Origin: Variovorax paradoxus
Lineage (GTDB): Bacteria > Pseudomonadota > Gammaproteobacteria > Burkholderiales > Burkholderiaceae_C
DNA length: 64,000 nucleotides
NCBI RefSeq assembly: GCF_009755665.1
Contig: NZ_CP046622.1
Coordinates: forward strand, 248,001-312,000
Direction of reading: 5' to 3'
The notes under the pieces: model-generated
Databases searched by the model: none
What the model was told of the DNA's origin: nothing
Seen by the model: the letters and a program-made list of their open reading frames with translations, nothing else
Translations under genes and position numbers: made by a program
Shown: one piece after another, positions 35,757 to 45,219 of the stretch
Layout of the letters: every line of letters begins with the position of its first letter
Position numbering within the stretch: position 1 is the first letter of the stretch

Positions 35757-37013
35757 CTAGCTGGAAGCGGGAGCCTCGGGCACCGCTGCCATGCGGCTTC
35801 CCGGCAACAAGTCGTTCCAGGCCTGGACGCTCCGGGGTTCCTGTGCAAGCCGCAGGTACACCATCGCAATCCAAAGCAGCGCCAGGCCGATCTGCGCGTC
35901 GCGCACGGCCGAATTCACGCTCGATGCGATCAATGCGATCAGCGTGGCCGCCAACGCGTAGCGGCCTGCAATGTCGGGCCGCTTCCACGCCTGCCAGACG
36001 GCGCCCGCCATGATGACCAGCAGGCTCAGCAAGGCCGGCAGGCCGCCCTGCGCGCCGACCCACAGGAAGTCGTTGTGCGGCATGTTCGAATCCGCAAACA
36101 TCGCCGGGCCGCGCTTGTGCCATTGGTCGGTCCAGCCGCCGATGCCCCAGCCGGCGAGCGGCCGGTCGGCAATCATGAGGCCGGTGTCGCGGTACATGTA
36201 GTAGCGAATGACCCAACTGCCCTTGAAGACCGCGCCCGCCTGGGCCTTTTCGATTTCCTCGATGCCGGTCTCGACCTTGTGCTGCAGCTGCGGCAACTGG
36301 TAAAGCGCGGCGGCCAGCACCACGGCGCCCAGCACCAGCGAACTCACCAGCATCTTCAGGTGGCTGCGCCATTGGTGGATGCACACCACCGGAATCACCA
36401 GCATCAGCGCGAGCACCGAGGTGCGCGAGGTCAGCGGCAGCGCCACCACCAGGCCCAGGCCGAGCACCAGCACAAAGGCGGGAACGGCGCGCAGCGGCCT
36501 GTGCGCAGCGATCTGCGCAATGCCCCACACGGCGGCCGTCGAGGCCACCACGCTGAAAAGCAGCGCATTGCTGATCGACTTGTTGCCCACCTCCATGACC
36601 ACGGCGCGCAGCGGCGACCAGATCGGAAAACCGATGGCGTAGAAGGCAACGATCAACACAATATTCAGCGCCGCGATCAACAGGAAGCCGCGCAGCGCCC
36701 ACAGGGCTTCCTCGCGGGTGAGCGCCAGCGCGATCAATATGGTGATGCCGATGCGCAGCCCGTGGAACAGGTTCGAGCCGGTCTCGGGGTAGTGCGGCCC
36801 GATGACCAGCACGATGAAAGTCCAGCCCAGGTACGCCACCAGCGGCCACCACAGCGGATTGGCGCGCAGCCGCTCATAGCGCTCGCGCAAGCTGCCGGCC
36901 ACCAGCATGGTGGCGAGCAACAGCAAGGCCGAAAGGTAGGTGACGCCGACGGGCATGAACACCACCAGCCCCCAGAACGCGGCCGCGGGCCTGACGATGT
37001 GCGATCTCTGCAT
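35757..37013 (-). CDS. O-antigen ligase (WaaL/RfaL)-like membrane protein
   Basis: 418 residues with about ten to twelve hydrophobic segments and a long periplasmic loop (about 240-300) holding RPLAGWGIGGWTDQW and SNMPHNDFLWVGAQGG, the Wzy_C signature with the conserved histidine. Such proteins transfer O-antigen or other glycans onto lipid A-core, or act as polymerases. It lies 70 bp after the histidine kinase gene on the same strand. There is no other glycan gene in the window, so the substrate is open. Confidence 0.88.
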   Translation of the reverse strand: MQRSHIVRPAAAFWGLVVFMPVGVTYLSALLLLATMLVAGSLRERYERLRANPLWWPLVAYLGWTFIVLVIGPHYPETGSNLFHGLRIGITILIALALTREEALWALRGFLLIAALNIVLIVAFYAIGFPIWSPLRAVVMEVGNKSISNALLFSVVASTAAVWGIAQIAAHRPLRAVPAFVLVLGLGLVVALPLTSRTSVLALMLVIPVVCIHQWRSHLKMLVSSLVLGAVVLAAALYQLPQLQHKVETGIEEIEKAQAGAVFKGSWVIRYYMYRDTGLMIADRPLAGWGIGGWTDQWHKRGPAMFADSNMPHNDFLWVGAQGGLPALLSLLVIMAGAVWQAWKRPDIAGRYALAATLIALIASSVNSAVRDAQIGLALLWIAMVYLRLAQEPRSVQAWNDLLPGSRMAAVPEAPASS

Positions 37014-37083
37014 AGGGGCGGGATTTTAGGTGGGCCGGGTGGCCCCGACCTGACTTGCCCCGGCCCGCCGCCGGGAGGCGGGT

Positions 37084-38283
37084 TCAGTGCGCGGGCGCGC
37101 CCGCCGGCAGGCGGATCACGAAGCTCGCGCCGCCCTCCGGGCCGTCTTCGCAGCGCACGCTGCCACCATGCCGCTCGGCAATCGACTTCACCAGCGCAAG
37201 CCCCAGGCCGACGCCGCCGTTGCGCTCGCTGGCGCCGGGCAGTCGGTAGAAGGGCTCGAAGATGCGTTCGCGCAGCGCCGCCGGCACGCCCGGGCCACCG
37301 TCGGTGACGCGTACCGTCGCAAAGCCGTTGGCGCTGCCGAGCTCCACCCGGATGTCGCCCGCGCCGTAGCGGCGCGCGTTCTCGAGCAGGTTGCGGATTG
37401 CGCGGCGCAACAGGCGCGACACGCCCGGCACGGTGAGCCTGGCGTTGTCGGTGCCTTCCACCAGGTCGAGCTCGGCGTTCACCTGCGAGCACTCCTCGGC
37501 CGCGAGCCCGGTCAGGTCGACGGCCTCGATGGTGCCCATGTCGGCCTCGCTCGCATCGAGCCGGCTCGCCAGCAGGATCTCGTCGATGAGCTGGTCGAGC
37601 TCGCCGATGTTGCGCGAAATTTCCTCGCGCGCCGCGGGGCTCGGGCGGTCGCCCATCAGTTCCAGGCCCATGCGGATGCGGGTGAGCGGCGAGCGCAACT
37701 CGTGCGATGCATTGGCCAGCAGCGATTTGTGCGAACGCACCAGTTTTTCGATGCGTTCGGCCGAGGCATTGAAACGTTTGGAGAGATCAGCCACTTCGTC
37801 CTGCCCTTCTTCGATCACGCGCACCGAGAGATCGCCTTCGCCCCAGCGCTGCACGCCGCGCTGCAGGGACTCCAGCCGCTGGGTGAGCCGCCGCACGATC
37901 GGGTACACGCCCAGCGCCACGGCAATGCCCACGAGCGCGATCATCCAGCCCAGCCCGAAAGGCGTGCGCCAGGGCGCGAACCCGCCGGTGCCGGTGGGCC
38001 GGTCGCGCGGCGCCACGCGCAGCGTGATGGCCTTGCCGTCGCTCAGCGTCACGTCGAACTCCAGCCCCTGGCCCGGCACGCGCAGGGCCTTGCCGCTGCC
38101 GATGGTGCGGTCTTGCGCATCGAGCACCACCACGTTGCGCGGCACCGGTGCCAGGCGCTCGCGCTCGGCCTCCGCGGCTTCGCGCACGATCCAGTTGGCC
38201 ATCAGCGTGAGGATGACGACACCGCCCACCACCGCGAGCCAGATGCGGACATAGAGGTGCCGGGAGTACAGGCTGCGCAGCAT
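37084..38283 (-). CDS. Sensor histidine kinase
   Basis: 399 residues. TM1 at about 11-30, a short periplasmic loop (about 31-110), TM2 at about 112-131, a HAMP linker (about 130-183), the phosphoacceptor H194 in ANASHELRSPLTRIR, and HATPase boxes (RNLLENARRYG, VRVTDGGPGVP, GGVGLGLALVK). The small loop suggests it senses something at the envelope. It starts 7 bp after the response regulator stop. Confidence 0.95.
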   Translation of the reverse strand: MLRSLYSRHLYVRIWLAVVGGVVILTLMANWIVREAAEAERERLAPVPRNVVVLDAQDRTIGSGKALRVPGQGLEFDVTLSDGKAITLRVAPRDRPTGTGGFAPWRTPFGLGWMIALVGIAVALGVYPIVRRLTQRLESLQRGVQRWGEGDLSVRVIEEGQDEVADLSKRFNASAERIEKLVRSHKSLLANASHELRSPLTRIRMGLELMGDRPSPAAREEISRNIGELDQLIDEILLASRLDASEADMGTIEAVDLTGLAAEECSQVNAELDLVEGTDNARLTVPGVSRLLRRAIRNLLENARRYGAGDIRVELGSANGFATVRVTDGGPGVPAALRERIFEPFYRLPGASERNGGVGLGLALVKSIAERHGGSVRCEDGPEGGASFVIRLPAGAPAH

Positions 38284-38290
38284 CGGCCGG

Positions 38291-39013
38291 TCAGTCCTGC
38301 TGCTTGGCGAACACGTAGCCCACGCCGCGCACGGTCAGGATGCGCTTGGGGTTCTTGGCGTCGACCTCGATGGCGGCGCGGATGCGGCCCATGTGCACGT
38401 CGATCGAGCGGTCGAAGGCCTCGAGCTCGCGGCCGCGCACGGCTTCCATGATCTGGTCGCGGGTGAGCACACGGCCCGCACGCTCGGCCATGGCCACCAG
38501 CAGGTCGAACTGGTAGGAGGTGAGGTCGGCCAGCGCGCCGCCCACAGCCACGGTGCGCGCGTTGCGGTCGATCTCGAGCGTGCCGAAGCGCATCACCGTG
38601 CTGGCTTCGGTGTCGGCGTTGCTCTCGCTGCGGCGGCGCAGCACCGCGCGGATGCGCGCCAGCAGCTCGCGCGGCTCGAAAGGCTTGGGCAGGTAGTCGT
38701 CGGCGCCAATCTCCAGGCCGATGATGCGGTCCATGGGGTCGCCCTTGGCGGTGAGCATGAGCACCGACACCTTCGAAGCCGGGGCGGGCAGCGAGCGGAT
38801 GCGACGGCAGATTTCAAGGCCGTCGGTATCGGGCAGCATCAGGTCGAGGATCACCAGGTCGGGCGCGTGCTGCTGCAGCTGCTCGAGGCCGCTGGCGCCG
38901 TCGCCGGCATGGGTGAAGAGAAAACCCGACTGCGTCAGGTATTCGCCCACCATCTGCGCCAGGCGGGCGTCGTCTTCGATCATCAGGAGTTGGGGGGTGC
39001 TCATGCGCTTCAT
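38291..39013 (-). CDS. OmpR-family response regulator
   Basis: 240 residues. The receiver domain has D57 (LVILDLMLPDTDG) and K (LPKPFEP); the winged-helix DNA-binding domain ends VRGVGYVFAKQQD. The ATG at 39013 overlaps the stop of the halogenase-like gene (39010-39013), which favours it over the ATG at 39004. It forms a two-component system with the kinase next to it, and is translationally linked to the ketosynthase/halogenase genes. Confidence 0.95.
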   Translation of the reverse strand: MKRMSTPQLLMIEDDARLAQMVGEYLTQSGFLFTHAGDGASGLEQLQQHAPDLVILDLMLPDTDGLEICRRIRSLPAPASKVSVLMLTAKGDPMDRIIGLEIGADDYLPKPFEPRELLARIRAVLRRRSESNADTEASTVMRFGTLEIDRNARTVAVGGALADLTSYQFDLLVAMAERAGRVLTRDQIMEAVRGRELEAFDRSIDVHMGRIRAAIEVDAKNPKRILTVRGVGYVFAKQQD

Positions 39014-40716
39014 GGTCGTGCACGGGGGGCAACGGGGCTTGAACGCTCCGTAAAGTTGGGTAAACGCGGCTCCCGGTAGTCAACCGGAAGCGCTGCGAAA
39101 AGCATAGCGCCGCTTTCCGCAGAGGCGGGCGGCGAAGACATGTTTTCTTCGAGGATGGAGGGCAGGGCGCAATCGCCCAGGTCCGTATTGTCGGCCCGCG
39201 CCCGCTCGAGAATTTCGCGCGCGAGCTGCCGCAACTGCGCCGTCGAAGCCCGGATGCGCGCCTTGAACCCGGCATCGTCCAGCCGCGGGTCCTTCAGGCT
39301 CCGGTTGAGTTCGGCAAACCACGGCATTGCGGCCTGGTCGAGCAGCACCGGGGCGTTGCGCCTGGCGCTTGCGGCGGACCATGCGCGCAGCAGCTGCTGC
39401 ACCGCCAAGTTCAGGCGCTGGCAATGCTGCAGCTCTTCCTTCAGGCTTCCGAGCAGCATCAGGTCGGTGAGCCGCTGCTGGAAGAAGATCTGCGACAGCA
39501 CGCCCCAGTAGTAGGCGTAGTCCCAAATCACCTTCACCGGCAGCACCTCGGGGTCGCCGAAGAGGGGGTACTGGTCCTGGTAGAGCGCCAGCGTGCTTTC
39601 GTAGAACGACTGGTAGATCTGGTCGTACAGCTGCGCGCGCGCCTCCACCGAACGGCCCGCGCGGTCGTGCGCCACCAGGTCGGTGATGTAGGTGTTGCTC
39701 ATCGCGATGAAGTCGCTGCCCGGCGAATAGAACGGGTCGAGAAACAGCCCCGCCTCGCCCGTCAGCGCCCAGCGCTGGCCCGAGAACACCTGCTTGCAGC
39801 CGTGCGAGAAGTGCTTGAGAAAGGCGAAGTCCTGCAGCAGGTGCCGCTTGCCGTCGAGCGCTTCATACAGCCGCGGCTGGTAGGTCGCAAACCACTGCAT
39901 CGCCTTCTCGAAGGTGTCGAAGGTGCCCAGCGGATGCAGCTTCGGGTCGGCCACGATGCCCACCGAGTGCGAACCCGAAGCCAGCGGAATCAGCCACGCC
40001 CAGTACCCGGCGCCACACAGGTGATTGGTCGAAAGCCAGCGCGCGCGGGGATCGCAGCGCGCCTGCCAGTCGGCGTTGTCGCTCCAGTCGTCGATGGCAA
40101 CCCGCTCGCCGATGCGGAACCACACCGCGTTGACGTCGTGCGCGTTGGGCTCGGCCAACCCCAGCTTGCGCTTGAGCAGCCCGGCGCGCCCGCAGGCGTC
40201 GATGATCCAGCGCGCCTCGGCGCTGTGCGTCTGGTCGCCGTGCGACCATTCGACGCGGTGCGCCGCCTTGGCGTCCGAAGCCAGCTCGACGCGGCGCACC
40301 AGCGCGGCATCGTCGAAGCGCACCCCGCGCCGAACGGCCTCCTGGGCAAGATAGTTCTCGAAGATACCGCGGTCGATCTGGTAGCTGGGCACCGCCAGGT
40401 AGCGGCTCGCGCCGATTTCGGTGACCTGGTCGATGTCGCGCCGGCCCTCGCTGAAGAAAAAGCGAAAGCCGAACTTGCGCAGCTGCGCACTGTCCATGTG
40501 CGGCTTGAGGCCGAGCACCGTGTCGAAGTAGTGCGCGCCGATTTCCACCGACGACTCGCCCACCTTGTGGGCCGCGTGCGGCACCGGGTGCTTGCGCCGC
40601 TCCAGCACCAGCACCTCGATGTCCTCGAAGCGCTGCTTGAGCTGCAGCGCCAGCGTGAGGCCCGCGAGCCCGCCGCCCATGATCACTGCGTCACATGTAT
40701 GCGCAGTGCCCGTCAT
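39010..40716 (-). CDS. Flavin-dependent halogenase-like FAD oxidoreductase
   Basis: 568 residues. The FAD motif is GGGLAG (14-19). The halogenase lysine is K51 in HKVGESS and the halogenase signature WxWxIP is present as WAWLIP (239-244). TGEAGLFLDPFYSPGSDF is a further family motif. All key residues of flavin halogenases are therefore retained, though some relatives are plain oxygenases. It follows two ketosynthase genes by 6 bp, like the halogenase-like genes in aryl-polyene/xanthomonadin clusters. The C-terminal 30 residues are low in conserved pattern. Confidence 0.88.
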   Translation of the reverse strand: MTGTAHTCDAVIMGGGLAGLTLALQLKQRFEDIEVLVLERRKHPVPHAAHKVGESSVEIGAHYFDTVLGLKPHMDSAQLRKFGFRFFFSEGRRDIDQVTEIGASRYLAVPSYQIDRGIFENYLAQEAVRRGVRFDDAALVRRVELASDAKAAHRVEWSHGDQTHSAEARWIIDACGRAGLLKRKLGLAEPNAHDVNAVWFRIGERVAIDDWSDNADWQARCDPRARWLSTNHLCGAGYWAWLIPLASGSHSVGIVADPKLHPLGTFDTFEKAMQWFATYQPRLYEALDGKRHLLQDFAFLKHFSHGCKQVFSGQRWALTGEAGLFLDPFYSPGSDFIAMSNTYITDLVAHDRAGRSVEARAQLYDQIYQSFYESTLALYQDQYPLFGDPEVLPVKVIWDYAYYWGVLSQIFFQQRLTDLMLLGSLKEELQHCQRLNLAVQQLLRAWSAASARRNAPVLLDQAAMPWFAELNRSLKDPRLDDAGFKARIRASTAQLRQLAREILERARADNTDLGDCALPSILEENMSSPPASAESGAMLFAALPVDYREPRLPNFTERSSPVAPRARP

Positions 40717-40722
40717 GGAACT

Positions 40723-41565
40723 TCAGTCCCGGACCTGCTGCAGTTGCAGCCGCAGCGCCAGGGTGGAAGAAAGCGGCAGGTCCAGCGGCGCGGGCGGGTC
40801 GTCGTCCGCCACACGCGCAAGCGATTCGAACAAGCTGAGCGCATGCGCCATCGGGTTGATGTGCGCCAGCGTCTTCGCGGCGGCCGACAGGGGCGCCGGC
40901 ACGTTGCCGTTGCCGCTCTCTGTCGACCAGTCGAAGGACGCCACGGTGCGCTCGGTGCGCTCGGGCGCAATCACCAGCGCCACGGCCAGCAGGCCCTGGC
41001 TGTCGGTGACCGAGGTCAGCGCGCCCACGGTGGGCGTGTCGTAGCCCACCAGCAGCACCGGCGAGTGGTCGGCCGCGCACTGCACCGCGGCCTCGAGCAG
41101 GCCGGCGGCAAAGCTGTTCTCGTAGGCCGAAACCGAATTGCTGGCCGCCATGCAGCCCGTGCCGATGGTCCAGTAGCCCACGGCCGCGTTGTGCACCGAG
41201 TTGTGAAAGCGCGTGGGCGACAGCACCGTCGGGTCTGTGGCGAGCGTGCTGCACATGTAGTCGTTGATCGAAAGATCGCCGTGCGCTGAAACAAACACGC
41301 AGGGCACGTCGGCCGCATTGCGCCCCGCGCCCGCCATCGAGGCGGCGGCCACCTCCAGCGCAAGGGCCACGGTATCGGGTGCGCGGCGGCGCTCGGCGGG
41401 CGCCAGCACCTGCGGCGATGGGCGCTTGGCGGGCGGGTCGGTGAGCGTGCCTTCACCTCGAAAGGCGGCACGGGCGGCCTCCCAGCCGGGCAGGGTGGGC
41501 GTCCAGAAGGCCGGGCCTTCGATGTAGAGGGTGGGCGGCTTCGGAGCCTGGTTCGCGGCGGTCAT
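40723..41565 (-). CDS. Beta-ketoacyl synthase-like chain-length-factor protein
   Basis: 280 residues, shorter than a true ketosynthase. It contains PTRFHNSVHNAAVGYWTIGT followed by GCMAASNSVSAYENSFAAGL, typical of the Ketoacyl-synt_2 family found as partner of a full ketosynthase in aryl-polyene clusters. The thiolase-like C-terminal half with the two histidines is missing, so it cannot condense alone. Its ATG overlaps the stop of the full ketosynthase (41562-41565). Confidence 0.87.
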   Translation of the reverse strand: MTAANQAPKPPTLYIEGPAFWTPTLPGWEAARAAFRGEGTLTDPPAKRPSPQVLAPAERRRAPDTVALALEVAAASMAGAGRNAADVPCVFVSAHGDLSINDYMCSTLATDPTVLSPTRFHNSVHNAAVGYWTIGTGCMAASNSVSAYENSFAAGLLEAAVQCAADHSPVLLVGYDTPTVGALTSVTDSQGLLAVALVIAPERTERTVASFDWSTESGNGNVPAPLSAAAKTLAHINPMAHALSLFESLARVADDDPPAPLDLPLSSTLALRLQLQQVRD

Positions 41566-42764
41566 TGAGCGGCCTTGCCGAACACCAGCGAGCAGTTGTT
41601 GCCGCCAAAGCCGAATGAGTTGGTCAGCGCGTAGCGAACCTCGCCGTGCGCGGGCTCCAGCTTGATCTGCGGCCCGAAGCCCGTGTCGAGTTCGTTCGTG
41701 TTCACGGTGCCCGGCATCAGACCGCGCTCGATGGCCAGCAGGCTGATCACCGACTCGACAATGCCCGCCGCGCCCAGCGTGTGGCCCATGAAGCCCTTGG
41801 TCGAGCTGGCGTGGGTGGTGGCGGGGAAGCGGCGGGCCACCAGTGCGCCTTCGACCTCGTCGTTCTTCTGGCTCGCCGTACCGTGCATGTTGATGTAGTC
41901 GATGGCGTCGGGGGCCAGGCCCGCGCGCGCCAGCGCCTCGTCGAGCGCGCGTTCGGCGCCCAGGCCTTCCGGGTGCGGCGTCGACATGTGGTGCGCATCG
42001 CTGGCTTCACCGTAGCCGAGAAGGCGCAGCGGAGCGTCCGCATCGTCCTGCACGCGCTCCACCAGCGCAAAGCCGGCCGCCTCGCCCAGGCTGATGCCCT
42101 TGCGGCCGGCGTCGAAAGGCCGGCAGGGCTCGCTGGACACCAGTTCGAGCGAATTGAAGCCGAACAGCACGCTGCCACACAGCGTGTCGACCCCGCCGAC
42201 CACGGCGGCGTCGGCCAGCCCGAGGCGGATCAGCCGCTCGGCCGAGGCGAACACCTTGGCGCTCGACGAACAGGCGGTGGAAATCGTCTCGCTGGGACCG
42301 GTGAGCCCGAGCACCTGCTGCACAAACATGGCCAGCGAATGCGGCGTGTGCACCGCAGGGCGGCGCTGGCCCATCGGAAAGAGCCCGTCGGCGTCGAGCT
42401 GGGTGTAGGCCAGCTCGGTTTCGCCGATGCTGGACGTCGAGGTGCCCAGGATCAGCGCGATGCGCGAAGGCCCGTACTTGGCCCGAGCGGCTGCCACCGC
42501 CTCGGGAAACCCGTCGGCATGCAGGCCGAGCCAGGCGAGCCGGTTGTTGCGGCAATCCCAGTGGGCGAGGTCTTCGGGCAGGCGAATGTCTTCGAGCCCC
42601 TCGACGCGGCCGATCCAGGTGGGCAGCGGCGCATCGCCGAAATCGTTGGCGCGCAAGCCGCTGCGCGAATGCGCGAGCGCCTCGGCGAGCGGCTCCTTGC
42701 CGACACCGACGGCCGAAGTGGCCGTGAAGGCGCTGATCTGAAGGGGAGAAATGCGGGGCGGCAC
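41562..42764 (-). CDS. Beta-ketoacyl-ACP synthase (FabF-like, aryl-polyene type)
   Basis: 400 residues. The catalytic triad is complete: C165 (STACSSSAK), H294 (MHGTASQ) and H328 (GFMGHTLGAAG). It starts with GTG at 42764 (protein start PPRISPLQISAFTATSAVG). It is too divergent to be the housekeeping FabF and is paired with a chain-length-factor-like partner and a halogenase-like enzyme, pointing to polyene or fatty-acyl pigment synthesis. No acyl carrier protein, ketoreductase or dehydratase gene is adjacent. Confidence 0.9.
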   Translation of the reverse strand: MPPRISPLQISAFTATSAVGVGKEPLAEALAHSRSGLRANDFGDAPLPTWIGRVEGLEDIRLPEDLAHWDCRNNRLAWLGLHADGFPEAVAAARAKYGPSRIALILGTSTSSIGETELAYTQLDADGLFPMGQRRPAVHTPHSLAMFVQQVLGLTGPSETISTACSSSAKVFASAERLIRLGLADAAVVGGVDTLCGSVLFGFNSLELVSSEPCRPFDAGRKGISLGEAAGFALVERVQDDADAPLRLLGYGEASDAHHMSTPHPEGLGAERALDEALARAGLAPDAIDYINMHGTASQKNDEVEGALVARRFPATTHASSTKGFMGHTLGAAGIVESVISLLAIERGLMPGTVNTNELDTGFGPQIKLEPAHGEVRYALTNSFGFGGNNCSLVFGKAAQ

Positions 42765-42888
42765 GTTGCTTGAGGGTTCGGACGGAAAGTAAACGCTTTG
42801 AAAGCGATGCGAAAGGTAACCGGAAAATGACAGCCTACCAGTTGTGCGGGGGCCCCAGCGTCAGCTGTTTTCCTATAGGGCCCGTGCT

Positions 42889-44256
42889 CTATTGACGCTC
42901 GGCGGGGGCTGTGGTCGTGGTGATCCGGGCGGCCAATGCCACCAGCAACAGCACCGGCACCCCCAGGAGCGCCGTGGCGGTAAAGAACGGGGCGTAGCCG
43001 TAGGCGTCGACAAAAACACCCGAGTAGCCGGCAATGAACTTCGGCAGCAGCAGCATCAGCGAACTGAACAGGGCGTACTGCGTGGCGGAGTAGCTGATGT
43101 TCGTCAGGCTGGAGAGATAGGCGATGAACGCCGCCGAGGCGATGCCGCCAGCCAGGTTGTCGGCGGACACCACCGCAATCAGCGCCGTGAGGTCGTGCCC
43201 GCGCGAGGCCAGCCAGGCAAACAGCAGGTTGCTGGCGGCGCTGAGGACCGCGCCCAGCATGAGCACGCGCATCACGCCCAGTCGCATCGACAGCACGCCG
43301 CCCACGAAGGCGCCGGCCAGCGTCATCACCACGCCGTAGATCTTGCTGACCGTGGCCACCTCGTCCTTGGTAAAGCCCATGTCCACGTAGAACGGGTTGG
43401 CCATGATGCCCATCACCACGTCGCTGATGCGGTAGATGGCAATCAGCGCGAGGATCAGCGCGGCCTGCCACTTGTAGCGGCGGATGAAGTCGGCAAAGGG
43501 CTCGACGAGCACGCCCTGCAGCCACTCGGCCGCGTTCCTTGCCTTGGGCAGCACGCGACGCGCCGGCTCGGGTGAGAGCAGCACCGTGAGCACGCCCACC
43601 GCCATCGAGGCGGCCATGACCAGGTAGGCGGTTTTCCAGGCTGCGTTCTGGTAGGCCGCAGCGCCCGTGACGCCTGCCACCGGCGCCACCTCCGCCCAGG
43701 CCGCGACCCACAGCACGCCGGCGCCGGCCCAGATCATCGCGAGGCGGTAGCCGGTTTGATACGCGGCGGCGAGCGCGGCCTGCTTCCGGGTTTCGGCCGA
43801 TTCGATGCGGAAGGCGTCGAGCGCGATGTCCTGCGTGGCCGAGCCGAAGGCCACGAGCAGCGCACACCAGATCAGCGGCTGCAGTCCCTGGCGCGGGTCG
43901 TTGAGCGCCATGCCCACCAACCCCGCGATCACCAGCCCCTGCGCCAGCAGCAGCCAGCCGCGCCGGCGCCCGAGCAGCGTGGTTAGCGGCGGCAGCGGCA
44001 GCCGGTCGACCAGCGGCGCCCAGACCCATTTGAAGCCGTAGGCCAGGCCCACCCAGCTCAGGTAGCCGATGGTGGTGCGGTCGATGCCTGCTTCGCGCAG
44101 CCGGAAGCTCAGCGTGCCCAGCACCAGCAGCAGCGGCAGGCCGGCCGAAAAGCCGAGCGCCAGCATGCGCAGGGTGGCAGGCTCGAGATAGACCTTCAGC
44201 GCGTCGCGCCAGGGCAGGGAAGAGGCGGTGGGGGTTTCGGCGGGCTGGGCAGACAT
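42889..44256 (-). CDS. ampG: AmpG-like muropeptide MFS permease
   Basis: 455 residues, twelve or more predicted helices. LGFSAGLPLLLVLGTLSFRL, then WVWAPLVDRLPLP, AFGSATQDIALDAFRIE and ISYSATQYALFSSLMLLLPK match AmpG, which imports GlcNAc-anhydroMurNAc peptides for cell-wall recycling. I chose the ATG at 44256 (MSAQPAETPTAS); 44271 is possible. It lies 124 bp upstream of the ketosynthase on the same strand. It is divergent from the M48 peptidase gene. Confidence 0.92.
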   Translation of the reverse strand: MSAQPAETPTASSLPWRDALKVYLEPATLRMLALGFSAGLPLLLVLGTLSFRLREAGIDRTTIGYLSWVGLAYGFKWVWAPLVDRLPLPPLTTLLGRRRGWLLLAQGLVIAGLVGMALNDPRQGLQPLIWCALLVAFGSATQDIALDAFRIESAETRKQAALAAAYQTGYRLAMIWAGAGVLWVAAWAEVAPVAGVTGAAAYQNAAWKTAYLVMAASMAVGVLTVLLSPEPARRVLPKARNAAEWLQGVLVEPFADFIRRYKWQAALILALIAIYRISDVVMGIMANPFYVDMGFTKDEVATVSKIYGVVMTLAGAFVGGVLSMRLGVMRVLMLGAVLSAASNLLFAWLASRGHDLTALIAVVSADNLAGGIASAAFIAYLSSLTNISYSATQYALFSSLMLLLPKFIAGYSGVFVDAYGYAPFFTATALLGVPVLLLVALAARITTTTAPAERQ

Positions 44257-44332
44257 GAACCCCGGATTGTCCATGAGGGCGCGGCATGCGCCGAGCCGTC
44301 TTTTTGTCGGCAATTGTTCCTATGATCCGCGC

Positions 44333-45199
44333 ATGTGCACACGATGCGAGCTCCTTCTTCCTTCTGCGGCTTCTTCGGTCTCCCGTTCCTCGGCGTGGCA
44401 GCCGCGGCGGGCCTTCCTGCTTGCCGCGGCTGGCGCGGCACTGACGGGTCCGGCGCTGGCGCAGGTCAACGTGGGCAATGCATCCGTGGCGCGCAACCTG
44501 GTGCCGGCCGACCGGATCGAGGCCGCCGGCGTTCAGCAGTACGGGCAATTGCTCGCGCAGGCGCGCGCCAAGGGGGCGCTGGCGGGCGACGGCAACGCCC
44601 AGCTGCAAAGGCTGCGCACCATCGCCAACCGCCTGATTCCCTTTGCCACGCCCTGGAACACGCGGGCGCGCGATTGGAAGTGGGAGGTCAACCTCATCGG
44701 CAGCAAGCAGATCAATGCCTTCTGCATGCCGGGCGGCAAGATCGCCTTCTTCACCGGCATCCTCGAGCAGCTCAAGCTCAATGACGACGAGGTTGCGATG
44801 GTGATGGGCCACGAGATGGCCCATGCGCTGCGCGAGCATGCGCGCGCCCGCATGGCCAAGAGCGCCGGCACCGGCGCCGCGCTCTCCATCGGCGCGCAGC
44901 TGCTGGGCCTGGGCCAGATGGGCGACCTGGCAGCCCGCGCCGGCACGCAGTTGATCACCCTCAAATTCAGCCGCAGCGATGAGACCGAGGCCGACCTCGT
45001 CGGCCTCGAGCTGGCGGCGCGGGCGGGCTACGACCCGCAGGCATCGGTGTCGCTCTGGAAAAAGATGGCCACTGCCTCGAAGAACCAGGGTGGGCTGAGT
45101 TTTCTTTCGACCCACCCGAGCGGGCCGGACCGCATCCAGAAGCTCGAAGCCAACCTGCCGAAGGTGGAAAAGCTCTACCGCGAAGCCAAGCGGAGCTGA
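44333..45199 (+). CDS. M48-family metallopeptidase, periplasmic
   Basis: 288 residues. A signal region (about 23-45, AFLLAAAGAALTGPALAQ) precedes the peptidase domain with the zinc motif HEMAH and the third ligand in RSDETEADLVGLELAARAGYD. FCMPGGKIAFFTGIL is typical of the BepA/LoiP/YcaL branch that works on outer-membrane proteins. The start MCTRCELLLP is the first usable ATG after the ampG 5' end. Confidence 0.93.
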   Translation: MCTRCELLLPSAASSVSRSSAWQPRRAFLLAAAGAALTGPALAQVNVGNASVARNLVPADRIEAAGVQQYGQLLAQARAKGALAGDGNAQLQRLRTIANRLIPFATPWNTRARDWKWEVNLIGSKQINAFCMPGGKIAFFTGILEQLKLNDDEVAMVMGHEMAHALREHARARMAKSAGTGAALSIGAQLLGLGQMGDLAARAGTQLITLKFSRSDETEADLVGLELAARAGYDPQASVSLWKKMATASKNQGGLSFLSTHPSGPDRIQKLEANLPKVEKLYREAKRS

Positions 45200-45219
45200 G
45201 GCGGCGCTTGGGTATTACT

